DNA of 64,000 nucleotides. It comes from Eriocheir sinensis. Its lineage: Eukaryota; Arthropoda; Malacostraca; Decapoda; Varunidae. The notes beneath the pieces were generated by a model, which saw only the letters and a list, made by a program, of their open reading frames with translations, made no database searches and had not been told where the DNA came from. Location: contig NW_026111783.1 of assembly GCF_024679095.1 (NCBI RefSeq), positions 86,001 to 150,000 on the forward strand, read 5' to 3'. The translations under genes were made by a program, and so were the position numbers. This document shows positions 61,693-64,000 of this stretch, piece after piece (positions within the stretch are counted from its first letter, which is position 1; each line of letters begins with the position of its first letter).

Positions 61693-61810
61693 ATTTTAAC
61701 AGGTATAATGCTTATGTAATTATTTAATCAGTTGATATTATATCTACTCCCCTACTCTTCCCCCCCCCAACACATACCGTATTGCGTGTGCATATGTATG
61801 TATCTATGAG

Positions 61811-61846
<36 letters not shown>

Positions 61847-61847
61847 T
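61811..61847. repeat. (TC)n-(AC)n compound microsatellite
   Basis: Short TC then AC runs just upstream of the CR1-like element. Confidence 0.88.
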
Positions 61848-61950
61848 TATTCTCTCTTATTCACGCGCGTCCCTCTGCCCTACGAAAAGAAAAGAAAAGC
61901 AAATAAATAGATAAACACTACTCACTTGCTCTCTCCTCCTTACCAAGATA

Positions 61951-62918
61951 GCGCTAAAGAAATGCTCGACTTGCACAGGAAACTTCTCTGGTCATTTCTT
62001 CTCAGGACGATCGACCGTCTGCAAGATCTGCCTGTTGACACAGCAGATGGAAACGAGACTCCATCAACAGGACGAAAGGCTGACCGCTGGCGAGAAGAAG
62101 ATCACCGAACTAACAAGTACTGTTGAAACCTTGCAGGAGTTTATCCAGGCCAACATCGTCGCCCCTGCTGCAAGTGATGCCTCATGACCCTCCGCACCTG
62201 CTGTCGATGCCCAGCCACCTTCCGAAGAAGACATGTCACAGGGGACCGGTAGAGCTGACGCCGAAGGCTTCACCCCGTGAGAGGAGGAGCCAGACCCGCC
62301 CCTAGAGCCATTTATTCTACTCATTGCTACAACAGATTTGCCATACTGGAGGAGGAGGACGAGGAACAGAGCACCTTCTTGGTCGGTGATTCTATGATTC
62401 GCCACCAGGTGGTTGAATTTGGTGGCAGAGTCCCCCGTCGTAGGCGTAACTACTGTTATCTTGGAGCTGGTGTTGACGACATCACAGCTGCCCTGGACGA
62501 GGTCTCCGCTGAGGCCTCTAATGACTCACTCTTTGTTCTCCACACAGGTACAAACGACGTCACCACGACCCGGTCTGAGGAACTGCTGGACAAGTACCGT
62601 AGGCTCATCCAGCAGTATAAGTCTAAATCCCCAAATATTTTAATTTCAGGAATTCTACCACGGACGTGGGATAAGAGCGACTTCTACAGTAAGGCCTTCA
62701 GCCTCAACAACCGCCTACAGACTCTCTGCGGAGAGCTTGACATCGTGCTCTTTAACGCCTCGGACCGTTTCTACGGCCAGAGTAAACTTTTCCAAAGGGA
62801 TGGCATACACCTGTCCCCCATCGGAGCAGCCAGATTCGGAAGGCTCCTCAACAACGCCGAAAGTAACGTCCGAACAAAAAACGACTCTCAGCCACGTCCT
62901 TCCATCCCACCCGTTTAA
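61951..62918 (+). pseudogene. CR1-like LINE ORF1 (element CR1-2): zinc-finger-like, coiled-coil and esterase parts
   Basis: The frame through 61963 reads KKCSTCTGNFSGHFFSGRST and VCKICLLTQQ, giving two CxxC pairs and a His, like a small zinc-binding domain. METRLHQQDERLTAGEKKIT and ELTSTVETLQEFIQ follow, a short coiled coil. A TGA at 62185-62187 and a frame change near 62277 break it. It then runs open to 62918 as an SGNH esterase: TFLVGDSMIRHQ (GDS), LHTGTNDVTT (G-x-N-D) and RDGIHLSPIGAARFGRLL (D-x-x-H). The esterase frame itself is intact. The layout matches CR1 ORF1 proteins, and the sequence differs clearly from CR1-1. Confidence 0.85.
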
Positions 62919-62929
62919 ATAGACACCAT

Positions 62930-64000
62930 ACACCGCAACAAACTCGTAACATTGAACCCGCCAGTACCACCACCTCTATTACCAAGCCTAAAGATAACCT
63001 AAGAGTCCTTAGTTTCAATGCGCGCAGCCTAAGAAACAAGTTTGATGAACTGCGATGTCTTGCTCTGACAGAAAACTTTGACGTAATTGCTATAACGGAA
63101 ACATTTATCGACACCACAAATATTGATTTAAGTCCCGAATACAACATAGATGGCTACAGACTCTTTAACAACGATCGTGTAAACCGTAGAGGCGGTGGCG
63201 TCGCCCTTTATGTCAAAAGCTATTTGCAACCCACTGACAAAACACCAAGAAACAGTAACGTTGAACATTTGTGCGTGCGAGTAAACATAGCAAGAGTCAA
63301 TAAAAATATCTCTGTCACTTACAAGCCTCCGGGGCAATCACTCGATGCCGATCTTGAAATGTACAGCATCTTAAGGCAGTCACTTAACAACAGCGACTCA
63401 CTGATATTAGGAGACTTCAACCTTCCCCATATCGACTGGGCGACACTGTCAGGTACAGAAGGTGAGTCACATAGAATGATCGAATTTTTAGAAGAAAATT
63501 ATCTAAGCCAAATGGTTTCTGAACCAACTCGACAAAATAACATACTCGACCTTGTTATAACGACCCAAGATAACCTAGTTAGTAATGTCACGGTAGGAGA
63601 ACACCTCGGTTCCTGCGATCATAAATTAGTGCACGTTGACATTAGAGCTCAAACATCGGTGACTGAAAATAAAGTAAAGGTGCCCAATTTCAAAAGAGCC
63701 AACTTCGTAGAAATCCGACGAAAACTAATAGAAATGCGACTGTCAGATGATGGCAATGTAGAGGACGCCTGGATAAGCTTTAAAAATCACTTACTCACTC
63801 AGCAGGATACATTTGTCCCCTTGTGCGAGAAGCGAATTAACACTAATAAAAGCCCACCTTGGTTTAATAGCGAAATTAAACACTCAGTCAAGGAGAGAAA
63901 ACTGTTTTACAGATTAAAGAAAGAACAAAGCTCGCCCGAAAACATTAGACTCTAAAATGATGCCAGGCGACGAATAAACAGATTAGTACGTCAGGCAAAG
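62930..64000 (+). pseudogene. CR1-like LINE ORF2 (element CR1-2): endonuclease, cut by the window edge
   Basis: The frame is open across the end of ORF1 and has no clear ATG start. It encodes an APE-type endonuclease: LRVLSFNARSLRNKFDELR, VIAITETFIDTTN, RRGGGVALYVK, ILGDFNLPHIDWATLSG, PTRQNNILDLVITTQDN and LGSCDHKLVHVDIR. It goes on with PPWFNSEIKHSVKERKLFYR. A TAA at 63953-63955 interrupts it, but the same frame resumes NDARRRINRLVRQAK to the last base. The reverse transcriptase should follow outside the window. The ORF1-ORF2 junction overlaps or nearly so. Confidence 0.9.

Overview
The window looks like repeat-rich nuclear DNA of an arthropod, most likely a decapod crustacean such as a crab. 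The grounds are: an interstitial run of the arthropod telomere pentamer TTAGG; very dense (GT)n, (GA)n, (TA)n and triplet microsatellites; GT-AG exons separated by kilobases; tRNA-derived SINEs of a kind I associate with decapods (from memory); and a mix of CR1-like and Jockey-like LINEs with hAT, Merlin, piggyBac-like and IS630-related DNA transposons. There are no operons, no prokaryotic genes, no rRNA genes and no CRISPR array.

Host genes. (1) A minus-strand gene crosses the left third. Three exons are supported: 21671-21986 (hydrophobic secretory or anchor segment plus acidic spacer), 9134-9333 (first half of a discoidin/F5-8C domain) and 7678-7800 (continuation of that domain). Splice sites and phases fit (phase 1, then phase 0). 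The 5' end and the rest of the gene were not found. (2) A plus-strand putative gene at 18602-19696 lies inside the 12-kb intron of gene 1. It has a cysteine-containing domain followed by six tandem acidic Trp-rich repeats, and an AATAAA signal follows at 19879.

Layout. 1-7 kb: 65-bp minisatellites, the TTAGG run, microsatellites and a degraded LINE ORF1. 7-22 kb: the discoidin gene, with a piggyBac-like MITE beside exon 2, a 33-bp minisatellite, a 2.7-kb 40/44-bp minisatellite, a SINE, the nested gene and LINE scraps. 22-28.6 kb: mostly microsatellites, a dispersed unclassified repeat and a second MITE copy. 28.8-32.4 kb: a nearly complete CR1-like LINE on the minus strand (esterase ORF1; endonuclease plus reverse transcriptase ORF2) with few lesions. 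33-36.2 kb: a hAT remnant and a Jockey-like LINE. 36.3-40.1 kb: a triple nest. A Merlin element with a perfect 8-bp target duplication contains an IS630-related transposase with a long D-E spacing, which in turn contains a 5'-truncated CR1. 40.5-41.5 kb: a non-autonomous hAT-like element. 43-46 kb: a Jockey-like LINE within a long polypurine tract, followed by degenerate TTAGG-derived sequence. 47.5-50 kb: LINE 3' ends in the same orientation. 51.5-52.9 kb: a SINE split by a hAT-like foldback element with a perfect 8-bp duplication. 53.3-58.9 kb: a LINE inside a (GA)n array, then a hAT transposase gene split by a 3-kb Jockey-like LINE. 59-61.7 kb: a LINE scrap, a foldback MITE and a G-rich GGGTGT array. 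61.9-64 kb: a second CR1-like element that runs off the window edge.

Apart from the two host genes, nearly all protein-like signal is transposon debris, mostly broken by stops, frameshifts or truncation. The best leads are the phase-matched discoidin gene with two alternative donors, the nested repeat gene, the Merlin/IS630/CR1 nest, and LINE copies abutting (TC)n microsatellites.
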